Positions 50,694 to 63,807 of a DNA stretch of 64,000 bases are shown in pieces. Position 1 is the first letter of the stretch, and each line of letters opens with the position of its first letter. The position numbers and the translations under genes are program-made. Location: positions 22,271,326-22,335,325 of the forward strand of contig JACBWW010000008.1 of assembly GCA_020086605.1 (NCBI GenBank). The letters run 5' to 3'. The notes under the pieces were generated by a model, which had not been told where the DNA came from, searched no databases, and was given only the letters and a program-made list of their open reading frames with translations. The stretch comes from Lanius collurio. Taxonomy: Eukaryota; Chordata; Aves; Passeriformes; Laniidae.

Positions 50694-51363
50694 TGTTATG
50701 GTTTAACCCCAGATGGCAGCTATGTACCACAGAGCCACTGTCTCACTTCCCCTTCCCCCTTGTCTTATCAGTGGGATGGGGAGAAGATAGAGGAAAGAAA
50801 AGATAGTAGAACTCATATGTTGACATAAGAAAAGAGTAATAACTGAAACAAGGTAAAAGATAATAATAATAATAATAATAACAAAAACTACAATAATAAT
50901 AGCCACAACAGCAATAATAATCACAATAATTGTAATGCTACTACTATTATTAATAATTGTAACCAAAAGGAGAAGGAGAGAGGGAAATAAAACCCAGCAA
51001 AGTCTGGTGATGTACAACAAAGTGCTCCCCACCCACTGACAGATGACAAACCCTGCCCTTGAATTCTGATCGTCTTCCTTTCAGGTGATTCCCCCAGTTT
51101 ATGTCCTGGATATGTTGGTCTGTGTATGGAATATCCCTTTGGCCAGGTCGGGTCAGCTCTCCTGGCCATTCTCCCCCAGCCTTTGTGCACTGGCTCACTG
51201 GCAGAGCATGGGACACTGAAATGTCCTGGATTTAGGGTGAGCACTGCTAAGCAACAACTAAAACATCGGTGCGTAACCAGCATGATTCTCTTACTGAATC
51301 CAAAACACAGCACTGTATCAACTAGTAAGAAAAAATCATTCTATCCCTGCTGAAACAAGTACA
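50694..51363 (-). mobile_element. Solo LTR of an avian endogenous retrovirus, about 670 bp
   Basis: The plus strand runs from 'tgttatggtttaaccccag' to 'ccctgctgaaacaagtaca'. On the minus strand this is TGTACTTG...GGGGTTAAACCATAACA, both ends of an LTR family I recognise as common in bird genomes. Internal landmarks in the expected order are 'gctaagcaacaactaaaaca', 'ggaatatccctttggcc' and 'cccccagtttatg'. Near the U3-R junction the usual TATAAACTGGGG (minus strand) is here CATAAACTGGGG. ATA-rich trinucleotide repeats fill 50861-50960. No internal retroviral genes adjoin it. Flanking pentamers 'gcaac' and 'ataac' share only three bases, so the target duplication is eroded or absent. Confidence 0.85.
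50861..50960. repeat. AAT/ATA trinucleotide-rich tract inside the LTR
   Basis: A near-perfect run of about eight AAT units (50861-50881) is followed by interrupted AAT, ACA and ATT units. It sits at the position where this LTR family usually carries a T/A-rich segment, so it probably grew from an element-internal simple sequence. Confidence 0.8.
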
Positions 51364-52767
51364 ATAACTCATGGAGTAGGATTTTTCTTTTCTGAGGATT
51401 GATTGATAGTCTACTAAAGTTTTTTTAGAATTTAGTGAAAAATATGTACAAGGAATTGAATACAGAATTTTCTTTTGAAAAGTAAAAAAAAAAAAAAATT
51501 CACTAAAATATGTTTGTATTTTTGTTTAGATTTTAACATGTTTTAATACTTCCCTGGTAAAGCCATGCCAGCAGGGACAGAGGGGACAAGCAGGAGTGGA
51601 CTGGGTCTGAGTGGTTGACCTGTTTCATATGAATAAAAGTTCTCACACATTGTGTGTGTGAATTAATCCATTCTGGTGACCAGTAAATGTTGAAGTATGT
51701 TAACTATTATGTTCTTCTTTTTCATCTTTGGCTACAAAATCTGGACAAGACTGTCCCATGGCTTTGTGTGAAGACAGAAGACCCCCCACAAGACTGGGTC
51801 AGCTTTTTGTGTGGTACAAACAGGGCAGTGCAGGACTGGGGCAGAGCTGCATGGGTACCCAGGCTGGCTCATCACTCTCATCTTGGTTGCATAGGGTTTG
51901 GTTGTCAAAAGAGTCTGTCAAAGGAGCGCAGGAGCTAACAGCTGTTACTTCCTACCCTCATCGTTTCCCAAACCAGGAAGAAAAGGCCTGGCATGTTGGT
52001 TCAGCCCCGTTTCAGATATCTTAATATGGAGAATAAATGTCCTTGGAGAGCGCAGACCAAAATCCCAGCTATTGCAGTAAAACAACCTAGAAAACCCTCT
52101 CAAAGGGTATTTAGGTGCTGAGACTAAGTGAGTCTTCCCAGATGTCTTTTAAATTTCCATCATCCAGATTTCCTTCTCAAGCAACACTGGAGGGTTTTTC
52201 CACAGAGGATACCCAGCTGGCTCATTTACTCTGAAAGGCAGGAGTCTCTGAGTTGTCTGCATGTGTGATAAGAGAGGAGTTTTCTGTGGTTCTTGTCTTG
52301 CCTTTCTTATTGTACAGAGGTGTCCTCTGAATCACCATTGTTTTTGGGCTCCAACTGGTAAATTATATGTGCAGGTTTGGGTCTGTATCTATTTATGTGT
52401 AGACTTCAGGGTGATCACAAATATTGACTGCATTAATAATCTTCAAAAGGTAAAGCATGACAGCTGAGCTGCTAGCAATACCAAAGAGGAGTATCTGTGA
52501 AACTTTTCTTAGCAGTCAGCACTTGTGCTAATGTCTGTGCCATTGCTGAAGTAGCGCTGGGCTTTGGCACAGGTGTTTCTGTGACATCTGATGCAGAAGA
52601 ACTGAAGCAACCAAAGCTGAAAAACACAAAAGAACCTTTAACTGTGTCCTAAATTAATATTAGTCACAAGGCAGTTGTACAACTAATGAAGTGTTAGACA
52701 CCTAGAGGCCTCCTGAATTAAAATGAAATAGGCTGTGTATTGGAGAAGAACAAGCTGATAGAGTTGT
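51364..52767. other. Non-coding stretch between LTR and CR1
   Basis: Somewhat GC-richer at 51730-52000, where three overlapping plus-strand frames (60-98 codons) lie. None shows a protein family. No promoter or splice pattern is convincing. Confidence 0.5.
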
Positions 52768-53280
52768 ACAGTCATAAAATTTCAGGTTGGAAAGAACCCA
52801 CAAGGATCATAGGGTACAACTACGTTTTGATCACATGTTTATCCTAACTTAAAGGAGGATCAAGAGCATCCTTCAGATATTCTTGACCTCTTAGAGGTTT
52901 GGCGCTGTAGGAAGGCTGTTCCAGGAACTGTTCTCACTAAAGAACCTTTTCCTGAACTTCCCCTGGAGCAGCTTCATTCCACTTCCTTGTGTCCTGCTGC
53001 TGGTCACCAGGGAGAGGAGATCAGCACCTCCCCTTCTCTGCCTCCCAGTGAGGAGAGTGTACCCTGCCGTCAGGTCTCCCCTCAGCCTTCTCTCCTGCAA
53101 GCTGAGTAAGCCAATTGACCTCAGATACTCACTCTTGCCCTTGAGACTTCTACCATCTTGATCACTCTCTTCTGGACACACTTTAATAATTTGAAGTCCT
53201 TCTTTAATTGAGACACCCAGAGTTGCAGGTAGTGCTTGAGATCCACAGCAGCGCACCGTAGAGTGGGACCATGTTCAGAC
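52768..53280 (-). mobile_element. CR1 LINE, 5'-truncated (minus strand)
   Basis: The minus strand carries a frame (52891-53256) with 'IGLLSLQERRLRGDLTAGY' and 'GADLLSLVTSSRTQGSGMKL', then 'LQGKFRKRFFSENSSWNSL'. This matches the CR1 ORF2 C-terminal order also seen at 14.2 kb ('[12 protein letters not shown]', '[11 protein letters not shown]'). The plus strand begins with 'aaatttcaggttggaaagaa', the reverse complement of a CR1 3' end. The body is cut off near 53.28 kb, where similarity fades. Confidence 0.9.
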
Positions 53281-56200
53281 ATCCTGGGTTTTCGTCGTAT
53301 GTGTTGTACTGCATGGTATTTTTTCTGAATCCTAAGCCAGGATTAGCCATGTCTAGGTGATGTTGCTTAGCAGGGCAGGTTTCTTGAAGTTGATGTAAAA
53401 TAAGTAATAGGAATAGCACGGAAACTGTATGTATTGTGCCTGTTCTCTATCTTGGATTTCAGTGCTTGGTGACTTGGGCTAGAGTTTATATTTATATATA
53501 CAGATTTAACAGAGAGTGATGACTCTTTCCTTTCAGCTTCCTGCTGAATAGTCCACAAAACATATAAAGCAGAGTGTTTTCTCACAGGTCATTGGGGAAA
53601 GTTTAGTAAATGCCCACATGACATCCTTCAGTTGGTTAGGTAAAATCTGGTGTCCATGTGAATCCTGTGTAAACTTCAAAATATGTAAAATCTGTACATT
53701 TGTCTGCAGCTTGCATTTCAGAAAAGAGCATGTACATCATCAAGGCAAATTTTACTGCTACAGATAGCAAAAGTGCAAGAACATTTAATACAGACTGGTA
53801 TAACATTGCTGAGAACAAAGAGACATGCATGTTCTTAGTGCCAGGAGTATAGACACGCAAAACTTGAACTTATATTTTTATGTAGAGATATTATAATAGG
53901 AAATATTAATGGATCCTTTTGTTTTTTTCAGGCATAAAATCAAAATGTGCAATATCTGATAAAACAGGGATTAATACCTGAAATGAACTAAAATCCATAT
54001 GAACAACAGCTTTTATGTTTCAGCTGTCTTTGCCAAACAGCTTTCTCTCCACTTTGAGTACATGCCTCCCCAAACCTTTCTCTTCTCTGTCTGTTCTTCT
54101 CTTGTCTGTTTGGGACAGACTGCCATTTAATTTTATTCAGCCACAAGAGGACAGGGAAAATCAAGTGAAATGCTACATCCACTGAAGACAGTACTGAACT
54201 CCTACTGACTTTGGGGAAAAAGGATTCCCCTGGAATACCTGAATGTATATATAGTCCCAAAGAGAACTCTTGTCACAGTCTTAAGAAAAGGTCTTTTTGA
54301 AATCAAAGATGAGATGGAGCATTGCATGTTGAGTGTGGCATTGTTTGGAGCTGCCTTTACACACAGAAATGATTCATTTGATAGTGAAACATTGTCGAGG
54401 GGTTGTAGCCAAGGTAGATGCTATCTTTTATGTTACTTCATTATATTCATCACTAGAAAACAAATTGCGTGCTGTTTTCTCATTTTAACAGTTGTATTTT
54501 AATGAAGATAAAAGAACAGTACACTAATGAAATTACATTCTTGTAGCTGATAGGTAAATACTAAGAGAGCAGATAATTGTTTCAGAATTGTGCTCCTTCG
54601 GCAAGGAAGAATCAATAATCACTGAAGTGGAAAAGGAAGACCAATTGAAAAGAAAAATAAAAAGTTTGAAAGGAAGATATTGGAGAGACCTGAATGTGAT
54701 TTAGAGAGGATTTAGTCTGTGATTATGTAATCTTTTCCATCTTTTGAACATAATGATGTACTTCATTAGTTGTTTTGTTTTGACTTTCAGAGATAATGTT
54801 CGCTTTATTGTTACCATGGTGCAATGAACTCCTTTGTTCTTGGGAAAAAATATGAAAAATTAATTATTTAGGTTTTTTAGCATGAATAATATTTACCATT
54901 GTTTCTCATGTAAAGAAACTGATTACTCCCACTCCATAATCACAGGAGTGTACATGGGATGAGCACTATTTGTTGAAACTATGTAGAAGAAGTGTATGAC
55001 CTCCATGTGATGGGTGCACAAGAAAGAGGGTAGGAATCCTAGAAGAATCCTCTGTCTTCTGTCACTTTTTGTCCAGGTAGCCAGTGAACAGCCAGGGATG
55101 AACCGTAGCATCCCTGTTTCCTGCTTCTCAACAATGAGTTTGTCTGCAGCTCATGTTGTAAAGAAGCAGCAGTGAGCAGAATAAATGCGGGACTTGGGCA
55201 GAACACAGCCTGAATATTTAACATGAGGCATGTTTAAAAAGTAAGACAACTTCTTTATTTATTTTTAATGTGCTTATTTCAGAAATAGAAGTCAGATGGT
55301 AGCCAGTCAAACCACCAAGGATTTCCCAGAATGATCGTGACTGTGGGTTGGGATTTTTTTTTTTCAATTTTATTTAGCAGTGATAACTATGACGTTTTAA
55401 TGTCTAGAAAAAATGTGGGCTACCCAGGAATGAATATTTTTTTTTTCTTCTGGGCATCAGAGGAGACAACTGTATTTGGCATGTTGATTTATAAAAAAAT
55501 GGCCATTGTTTATTGCTGCTTGTGGGGCTGGGAGTATTAAAGCAAGTTCCGTGCAGATGGACTCCCCAGGTGGCAGGGTCATTTGGGCAGGTGATAAATT
55601 GTCCAGAGTAATTTCAAAATTGTTCTTCAGAGAATAGTGCCTGGTAGAAAATTGAGTAAATGCTATTCCATATTCAGCAGTCTTTCAGAAAACTCCCTTC
55701 AGCCTATTTTCATTGCTTACAGAGCTTCTTCACAGGGCAAGAACTGTGTAGACAGATAGTTTTCGTAGCTCTGTAAAACCATAACTTCTCCTGCTCTTTT
55801 TCCTAACTGGAATGATGCTACACACATGCATACCCCTCAGGCCCACAACAGTTATGCAGCTGGAAAAGTATTTAGAGATAAAACATTATCTGTCTTGTGG
55901 GATGGAGTTGCTTAGAAACTCCTTGTATTTTATTTTCAGCACCTCATTAGAAATAAGAGGGGCTGATAAATATGAGGGTCTGCCGCCATCTCCATAAAAT
56001 ACTTCAAGACACCCTGGCTCTCTTTATGAAGGATTCAGCTTACATGCTTGATCATGGCATTTGGGCAGACCTAGTCAACTGGAAAAAAACTAAGAGCAAA
56101 CCCCAACGTCCTGGCTCTCTTACAGCATGGGACAATGTCAGAAGAGGGCAGCCCTGCTGGCAGCAGGCCGGTGCTGCTCCCAGCACTCTCCACTTGTGTT

Positions 56201-59200
56201 GCTCGGGGATGTGCTTCAGTGCCTTTTTCCATCCTTGTCAGCCACGCGTGAGGCGCCCTCGCCCAGGGCCCTGATGGCACTCCCCGAACAGTGCACCATC
56301 TTAGCCCATTTCCATGCATGATGAGTTGGTTTTCACATGGCTTGGTTCTCCTCCCTCCTGCTGCCTCTGTGTTCTCTGTTGTCCTCTTCCTGGGCTATTA
56401 GCTGTACCATGGCCTTTGGAAACTCCTGAAGCACCTAGTGCTTAGCTGGTGCTGCTGCGTGCAATGATAAAAATACCTCTCCCTCCCACTGTCACTCTGC
56501 AGTTGTATAAATACTGTTCTTGCTATTCAGCCTCTGTCACAGCACAGTCACAGAGTTGTAATCTGCGGGACTGGGAGCACACAGGATAAATGGCTTCAGG
56601 ATTTAGCCTTCTGGAAACAAAGGATTTCTGTAATTTAGGATTAAGTTAGGAAAAGGAAGGGGATTGGAATATAATTGAAAACTTGCAAACTCTTCCATTT
56701 TTATTGTAGGCCTTAAAACAATGCTTTTCTTTCTCTGTCCCAGTTCCTGGAGTTGAGTGATTTTGCAAATATCTCAGACTTATTACTATTTTTTTTTTAA
56801 TAGCTAATTTTAGCCACCAATTTCTGATGGAAGTTTGATAGGTATTCAAATATGAACAATGCAAAGGATATTTTTTAAGTGAATCACAGGTTTTGCAGGG
56901 TCGCCTGAATCACAATAATATTGGCTTGGGGTTGGCAATATTGCTACAATGTAGTGGTTGAGGTACTGACCTTTTCATGGCAGTCACTGAGTACAGTCAT
57001 TCTAAAAAAAGCATGGAAGAGTTATTTATTCTGAACTGGAGAATCTTTTATGATATTTTTTTTTTTTTTACATAACATTCATGTTCTCCACTGGAGTGTA
57101 TAAAAGAAAAAAGAGGGTATGGCACAGGGATAGGGTATAGCAGAAGTAGAATGTGGAATAAAGGAACTGAAATTGTACTGCAGGGATGCTCTGGGGGAAC
57201 AAGAATATGAGAAAGCACAGAAATCAGGGGGAAATTCTCATCTACTTACTGAAAGTAAATCCTTTTCCTCCAGATGTTTAGTAACAGGAGAGTCTGCCTT
57301 TAAAAGTACAAAGTGAGCCAGAATCTCAACACTAATTTGGAATGCATTGAAACAGGAACAAGAAAGTTCTTGTAAAAGCAATGTAAATGGAATCAAAGAT
57401 AAAACTATCAAATATCCCAAAGGAAATGTTCCAAAGTTTTCCTTTTGTTCAAGGAAGAATTAAAAAAGTAGGGGTACATGGGATAATTCAGAGAAGAGCA
57501 TGTTTACTTCAAGTTCTTAGCAGTTTTGCTTCACTGTGTCTCTTCTCCATTGGCTGCCAGACTGTCATTATGAGTTATGCTGTTGCTCATCAGCCAGTTT
57601 GGTCCCGGCTGGACTTTGGAGACAACTTTGGTGTCAGCAGGGAAAGCAGAAGCAGGACACTGCAAAAAAGGCTGTGTGGGTATTATCATACTAATGCCCC
57701 TCAGAAGCCAAAAAGTGAGTGCATTTGGTTCAAAAGAAGTGTGAAATGAGAGATGTTTTTGCTTTGTGCTGTGCTCAGTGTTGCAGTATTTCTGTAGCCT
57801 GTGATGTCAAGGAAGAGCTAACACAAGCTCCAACCTGCACTGACTATCCTGATGTAAGGGTGCTTTAATTGCTGGTGTGCTTCTAACAGGTTGGGACAGG
57901 AGGTGGGGGTCAGGGAGTTAAAGGCTGCATTAAGTGCTCTTGGGAGCAGATGAAATTCTGTCACTTTTGCTTTTGTAAATAATCTGTAAATAATAAACCT
58001 AAATTACTGAGCCCTCAGCAATGTGGTCTGGGTAGGATATTTCCCAAAAAAGCTCACTGTTGGTTCCTAACCCTGTAAGGTTTGCAAAACACAGGGTGCA
58101 TCTTGTAGTCCTGTGGAGCAATAGGCAGCTGATTTTTCTGACATCCCTATGGATCCACTGGGAAAGGCTGCAGACAATCCCACAGACAATCCCTGGCAGT
58201 AGATCAGTGCAAAATTGCAAGAAATGAGTGTGTAGAAGGTTATTTCTGTTACCAAGTGCAGGATGTACTTAGGTACTGCTTTGAAGGAGTTCTGTCAATA
58301 ACATCTAGTTAGAAGAAATACCAATACAGTAAATCAAATACTTGAGAGGGCAGAGGTTTTCCTGGGAGAAAGAAGGCTGTGTATTGTCTACTACAACATG
58401 AATGGTCAACTGAAAGCATACGTTGAAGTTGTAGTAATTGTGAAAAAGATGTTTATTTGTGTAGTCTTCACCAGCAGATCACTCAAGACTCAGTAGCTGC
58501 ATAAAATCTGACTGCAATGATGAAATGTTCAGATCAAATCTCTGAAGAGAGACCCTAAGTGATCACCTGGGGTGACTCCAATGTCAGCAGCAGCTCTGGC
58601 AGGGAACCAGAGTCAGCTTTTGGAAAGTGCAGTCTAGTGGATCTGTCTTGTTCCGTTATTCCCAATAGGCATTGTGTTTAATGAGGTTACTTGTTTAAAA
58701 AAATCACTAAATGTAGAGTTTTCTTTGAGAGATTATATAATAATAAACTCTGTGAGAGGTACTTACACATTAGGCTTGCTGTGCACTAAGAATTTCCTTT
58801 TTCAAACAGTTTTCTTTCTCAAAATACCTTAGATTAATAAAACAACCATGCCAAAATTAAAAATTATGTAATATTAATTTATTTTATCAAAAAACAATGA
58901 AAAAAGTCTAGACACAATGGCCCCTCATCAGCCTTTCATTGTTAAAACTGATAGCATTAAAATGTAAAATCCAAGTTGGTTCTGTAATGAAAGAAAAAAA
59001 TTTTAGCCTTCAGACATGAGTGTGAATTTAAATATTTTGAAAACAGATATAAATCAAAGAACCCAAATAAGACCACAAAAGTACACTTCTTTTTTCTTAC
59101 TATATTTCCTTTTTTCTAGTACTGCCTATATGTCTGTTTTGTCTTTTTTTTCTCAATCTCTCACTTTTTTAATCACACAGGCTATCTGTAGTGACTTTTT

Positions 59201-62200
59201 GAGTATTCAAGACTGTGAACAAATCATGATTGTGTGCAAGCAAGCATACTCTCACTTTTTCTAACAATGATAGCCATTTATCAGTTGTTGAACACAGAAA
59301 AATAGAATAGTTCAGCATATGTATAATTCAGCTCTAGGCAGTTTTATGTACTAAGCCAAATAAACATAGTTCTTTTGAAGGGAGACTATCGTGTGCAAAT
59401 TTCAAAAGCAATTTCTTTAAAATGTTGATTTTTTTTTTTTTTTGTCTTTATATTACTTTTTACCAGGCAGCTGAATTCTTAAGTTCTGATGGTGATTGAT
59501 CCTGGTATGTTCTTTGTATGTGCCCAGGCATCTTTTTGTTGTTGTTGGTTTGTGGTTTTTTTTTTTTTTTTTTTAATTAGACTTTTTAAACTCTAAAAGA
59601 TGTCTTCTATGTGGTTTTGAGTGGCAGTAAGATTTTAACAGTAGTCTTCATTTGCACTTCCCACAAGTAGGGTTTTCTATAATTTCGTTCAATTAGCCAT
59701 ATAATTTTAAAAATCATTTGTCAATGTTATCAAGCATCGGTTTAGATCACAAATCACTGATTCCGGGAAAAATAATTTACTCACACATATACTTTTAGAT
59801 GTTATTTCTTGGATTTTTATATCTCTATGTCATTATGATATATGAGTGACTTAACTGTATTTGCTATTACAAGATTTTCATAGGAACAAATGAATTTCTT
59901 GTGTTTAGGGCTTTAAGCATTCAACTGATGAACAGTTCCAAATTTCATACAATATTGACATTAATCAACTACTATGAATTTTACTGATAGTGTTGGGGTT
60001 TTTTTTGTAACTATTGACCTATGAACTCTTCAATTAAAAAGCAAAATTCAGATTCCAATACGGTATGAAATTTTACATATTTTATTCAGAGCTTATATCT
60101 AATCTTAGCAACCCAAATCTATAAACGTTAAAACAATGTGCCTTATAAAGCAGAATTTCTTGGGCTTTTTAAGAGGAAGATATTGCATGCTATTAAAAGA
60201 AAGCACTGAGAACCAGTTTCATCTCAGAACTTTTATTCCACAGGAAATTTAACATAATTATTTTAATTTTCAATTCCTTGCTCATTATTTCCAGGTTTGG
60301 AAGATTAACCGCAACAGCTTCAGAAAGACATCAGCGTAAATTCCCCAGAAGAAATATTCTCCATTATTTCTATTGTTTTCTGTGAGATCATTACACTGCC
60401 ATATTATAATTAGGACAATTGATTTGAAGCTCAGCTATGTGGCAGTGTGACTTGGGGAGAAGGCATCATGTAAAAAGAAATGTGGTTAATGAACCATCCA
60501 CTTAAATCTCAAAATGATAATTTTAGGAGTTAGGATCATGCAAGAGAAAACTTTATTTTGCTTTTTTACACACACTTTCCTTTACTTCCCAAACCTGGTT
60601 CTGGCTGAAATAAAAGAAGCTACTTGAAATATTTGCCCCATGTTATGACAGACACATCTAGGGAAAAAATTGTTTTACAGCAATAGTTTCAGATACAATT
60701 TTTGTGAATGTGAAAACTTTAAAGTTTCTGTGAACATCTAATCTTTTGGTACTTCATTGATTATCAAAAAGTATCTGATTTCATTTTGTATTCACAGAGA
60801 TGGGAAGATAAAAATTTTACTACCTAAAAAAAACCTGAAAAAAAAAGAAGGTCAAGAATATACTGAGATTGACAGAAGTTGGTTTCATGTGTCCCATTTG
60901 TACAATGATGATTGTACATATGTTGGATAATCTGTTGCTTTCTATGTGTTTCTAAATGCACAGAAAGCGTTGTAGCTGCTTTATTTTTGTTCATTTTGAT
61001 TGAATTGCACTGCTACACCCATTTCAGTGTAAGGTACAGTCAGGGCACTGCCCTGTTCCTCTCCTTAATACCTATCTCTGAGGAAAAAACCTAGTGTGCT
61101 GAGGGTAAAGTGTAATTGTCTCCAGAGTTATGCCTTAAAATGGAGATAAAAATGGGTTCAGGGTTTGAGATACTTGAATAATCAAAAATGTTGTTGAATT
61201 AATTTTATCAGGCATGCATTTTTTGTGAAGATGTTGGTACTTCCTAAGGTTCTCCCTGCATTGTCTTGGCATTTAGATATATTTTATGGTAGATTTTTTT
61301 GTAACTGTATGTCTGGTATTTATTACTTATGGTGAGGATGAAGGATGGAGGATGAAAACTGCTTGTGTAAGTCTGTTAAAATTAGGGAACGTAGACTTCA
61401 GAATCTGATGCTAATTTCTAAAAGTGCAATCAGGTATCTGATGTTTGAAAACTTGTAAGCAGTGATATGTTTTAGGATTCATATTGCTTGTTCAATTACC
61501 TTTTTAGCATAGTGGGAATCTCTGCCGTGGTGAAGAGTGATGGGCAATAACTTATTTCTCTTCTCTTGTTGCTGCCAAAGCACATCTTCACATTAATAAA
61601 AGAAATGATTCCTCTTGCTCAGCTAGTAAGAAAAATCTTAATTAATATTTTGGGCCATTTAGAAACTGGCTATATCTCCTAGCTGCCTTCTTTGATAATT
61701 ATGAAAAAAAATAAATGTACCTTATAGCTCAGCTCCACACTAAGAGGTCTCCAGCTTGAGTTTAGTGATGTTGTCAGTGGAGATACTTGACCCGTCAAGA
61801 AGCTCGAGCTGAAGTTCAGGTGATGCTGGTGCTTGAAACAATTTTGAACTGGTAATAGACCTACACTTCAAGCTGCCAAAACTCTCAATCTCTATGTTCA
61901 GTTCTATCTACAGTTCTGGTATTATTTCTATATGGTCACACTCAGTTTGGTACTATGACTTAAGGAGAAGAGTATCAGCTGAACTTTGTCAGGAGGCATG
62001 CTGTTAGTATTGCTTGTTTACGTCTTTCTGACAGCTGTGAAATGGTTTTTGTTTTTACTTTGCTTCACTTAAGGTAAAAGCTTAGCCTAATAAGGTACTT
62101 TGTGTCATCAGTGTAAGTGATGAATGAGACCTCCACCTCTATAGAAACAAGTGAGAATTTACACTGGTTATTTTATTTCAGAATCCTGAATACATTGTCA

Positions 62201-62223
62201 TTTGTTTGCTTTTTTCATTGTAG
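53281..62223. other. Long non-coding stretch, no gene recognised
   Basis: AT-rich DNA with frequent T tracts, including a T19 run at 59556-59574. A GC-rich patch lies at 56100-56300 with frames on both strands (up to 100 codons) and no domain. No mobile element or RNA gene could be supported. Confidence 0.55.
59556..59574. repeat. T19 homopolymer tract
   Basis: Nineteen T residues after a TTG-rich segment. A simple repeat, no associated element recognised. Confidence 0.8.
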
Positions 62224-62335
62224 AGATAAAGTGACTGCTCCTCTCTATTTAGATACCAAGACAGGTCCCCCACATTTATCACACAAGGATAGCAAATCCA
62301 CACATTCTGACAATGAAGTCATGCCCTCTGTGTGA
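62224..62335 (+). CDS. Candidate terminal coding exon (weak)
   Basis: A strong-looking splice acceptor ('ttgcttttttcattgtag', ending at 62223) is followed by an open frame of 36 codons that starts after one phase base and ends in TGA (62333-62335). The translation is polar and protein-like, with 'DKVTAPLYLDTKTGPP' and the C-terminus 'THSDNEVMPSV'. An AATAAA near 62697 could serve as a poly(A) signal. I do not recognise the protein, and no partner exon was found in the window. Pyrimidine tracts and short open frames are common in this DNA, so chance is a real possibility. Confidence 0.2.
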
Positions 62336-63807
62336 GACTTGATATTTAGTATGTCATTGAGCAATTTACAGTAGAAAATACACATTGCAGAATTTATTTA
62401 TGGTAAATAAGTATTGCTTCCTGGTTATATGTTACCCTTTCAAGTCTTGCCTAAATATTCCTTCAGCAAAGCAGTTATATTAATGCTTTCAGATTTAACC
62501 TGTCACATTTCTATTTTGTTGTGCTGTTCTTTTTTATCAGCAGAAGCTGGCTTCTATTTGTACATTTCCTTGAATTGGAATGAATGAGACTTCTATTATA
62601 AAACCTAATGTCAGATTGACTCCATCTAGAAAGTAACGAATTTTAAAGGTCATATAAAATAGGCCATTCTCAGCTCTTTTTTTCCAAATATGTTTGAATA
62701 AAAATAGTTTGCTCTGTTTATTAAATTACTGGTATTTTCCCTTTAGGGCCAGCTAAAGCAGAAGCAGATCTTTGCATTTGTCATCATCTTAAGGTCATAA
62801 ATACAGTTGTATTAGATAATGCTCTTTACCTTTTCCCACTACTGAATTATCAGTAATGAATTATTTATTATAAAAATTAGGCACACATATCAGGAGTCAG
62901 TTGAGTGTAAAAAGTTACCCTGAGGGCATAGCCAGGCATTTCAATCAATGCATGTTTACATCTGCTTGTGCAGATGTATTTCCAGTGTAGAGTGTGGTAA
63001 CCTGCAACTCTCAAAGAAACTGATTTTGGTAGGAGCTCAATCAGACCCATGGTACCCCAAGTGATAGATACGAAGAATATCTTTTGAAGTCAACTTGTAA
63101 AATATGAAATGGATAAACAAAAAAGCCATGGTTGCCTTTCATTGTTTAAAGAAGATTGAGAGATGGATGCTCAAATAGAGGCATTGTGCTCTCCCTTTTA
63201 TATTACTTTATTTCCAGGAGAGCTTTGTTGCAAGTACTATCTTAAAAGTAAACATTCAGCTCAGGTAGGAAAATTCAGATCCTACAGTTTATGATCTGTG
63301 TTTAGTTGATGCTCGGAGGGATAAGCCTAATAATTTTGGGCTGACCCAGAAACTGAATTAAAAAAATCAAAACAAAACCTAGTCACTTTTATAACTGTTA
63401 CTTTGCCCTGCAGTCTAGCCTGGAGTTTCACTATTGCTCTAAGTTCAGCTTTCAGTGTGGCCTCCAGAGCTGCACACGTGCAGCTCTCTCTGTTTCCCCA
63501 CTGTGGCCGCTCAACATTCCAGACTCCACACACAGCTCACTTGGTGCAAGTGCCATTTCATAGTGCCCAAGTGATGGTGCAGATCTTAGTCTGAAGACTA
63601 AACCCAAGGTAGCTTTGTGATGCTAAGCACCTTTAGTACTTCTGAGAAGTGGAGGAGGTGTCTGCATGTACTCAATGATGTGAGATTTGAATTAAGTTTT
63701 TCTAGGAAATTCCGAAGGTTTTTTTTTTTTTTTTCCATTTAATCAGAATTAAATTCTGATAATTTATATAAATCAATATTTATATAAACTGAACCCAAAA
63801 ATCAAAG
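62336..63807. other. Non-coding stretch, no gene recognised
   Basis: AT-rich DNA with a T14 run ending near 63734 and a palindrome just after it. Open frames of 63-68 codons at 63.3-63.6 kb have no recognisable features. Confidence 0.5.
63742..63760. repeat. Compact palindrome
   Basis: 'atcagaatt', a single A, then 'aattctgat' form a perfect 9-bp inverted repeat. A duplicated 'tttatataaa'-like motif follows within 35 bases. No element boundary is evident. Confidence 0.75.

Noticed and set aside
57387..57749. 120-codon plus-strand frame
   Set aside because: No motif recognised; length and composition compatible with chance.
58540..58640. Possible further CR1 tail ('gtgatcacctggggtgactcc')
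   Set aside because: Only one short block resembles CR1 and no octamer tail or second block follows.
60297..60386. Possible exon after 'ttatttccag' with a basic open frame
   Set aside because: Acceptor-like sequence is weak in pyrimidines and the frame is under 30 codons; nothing distinguishes it from chance.
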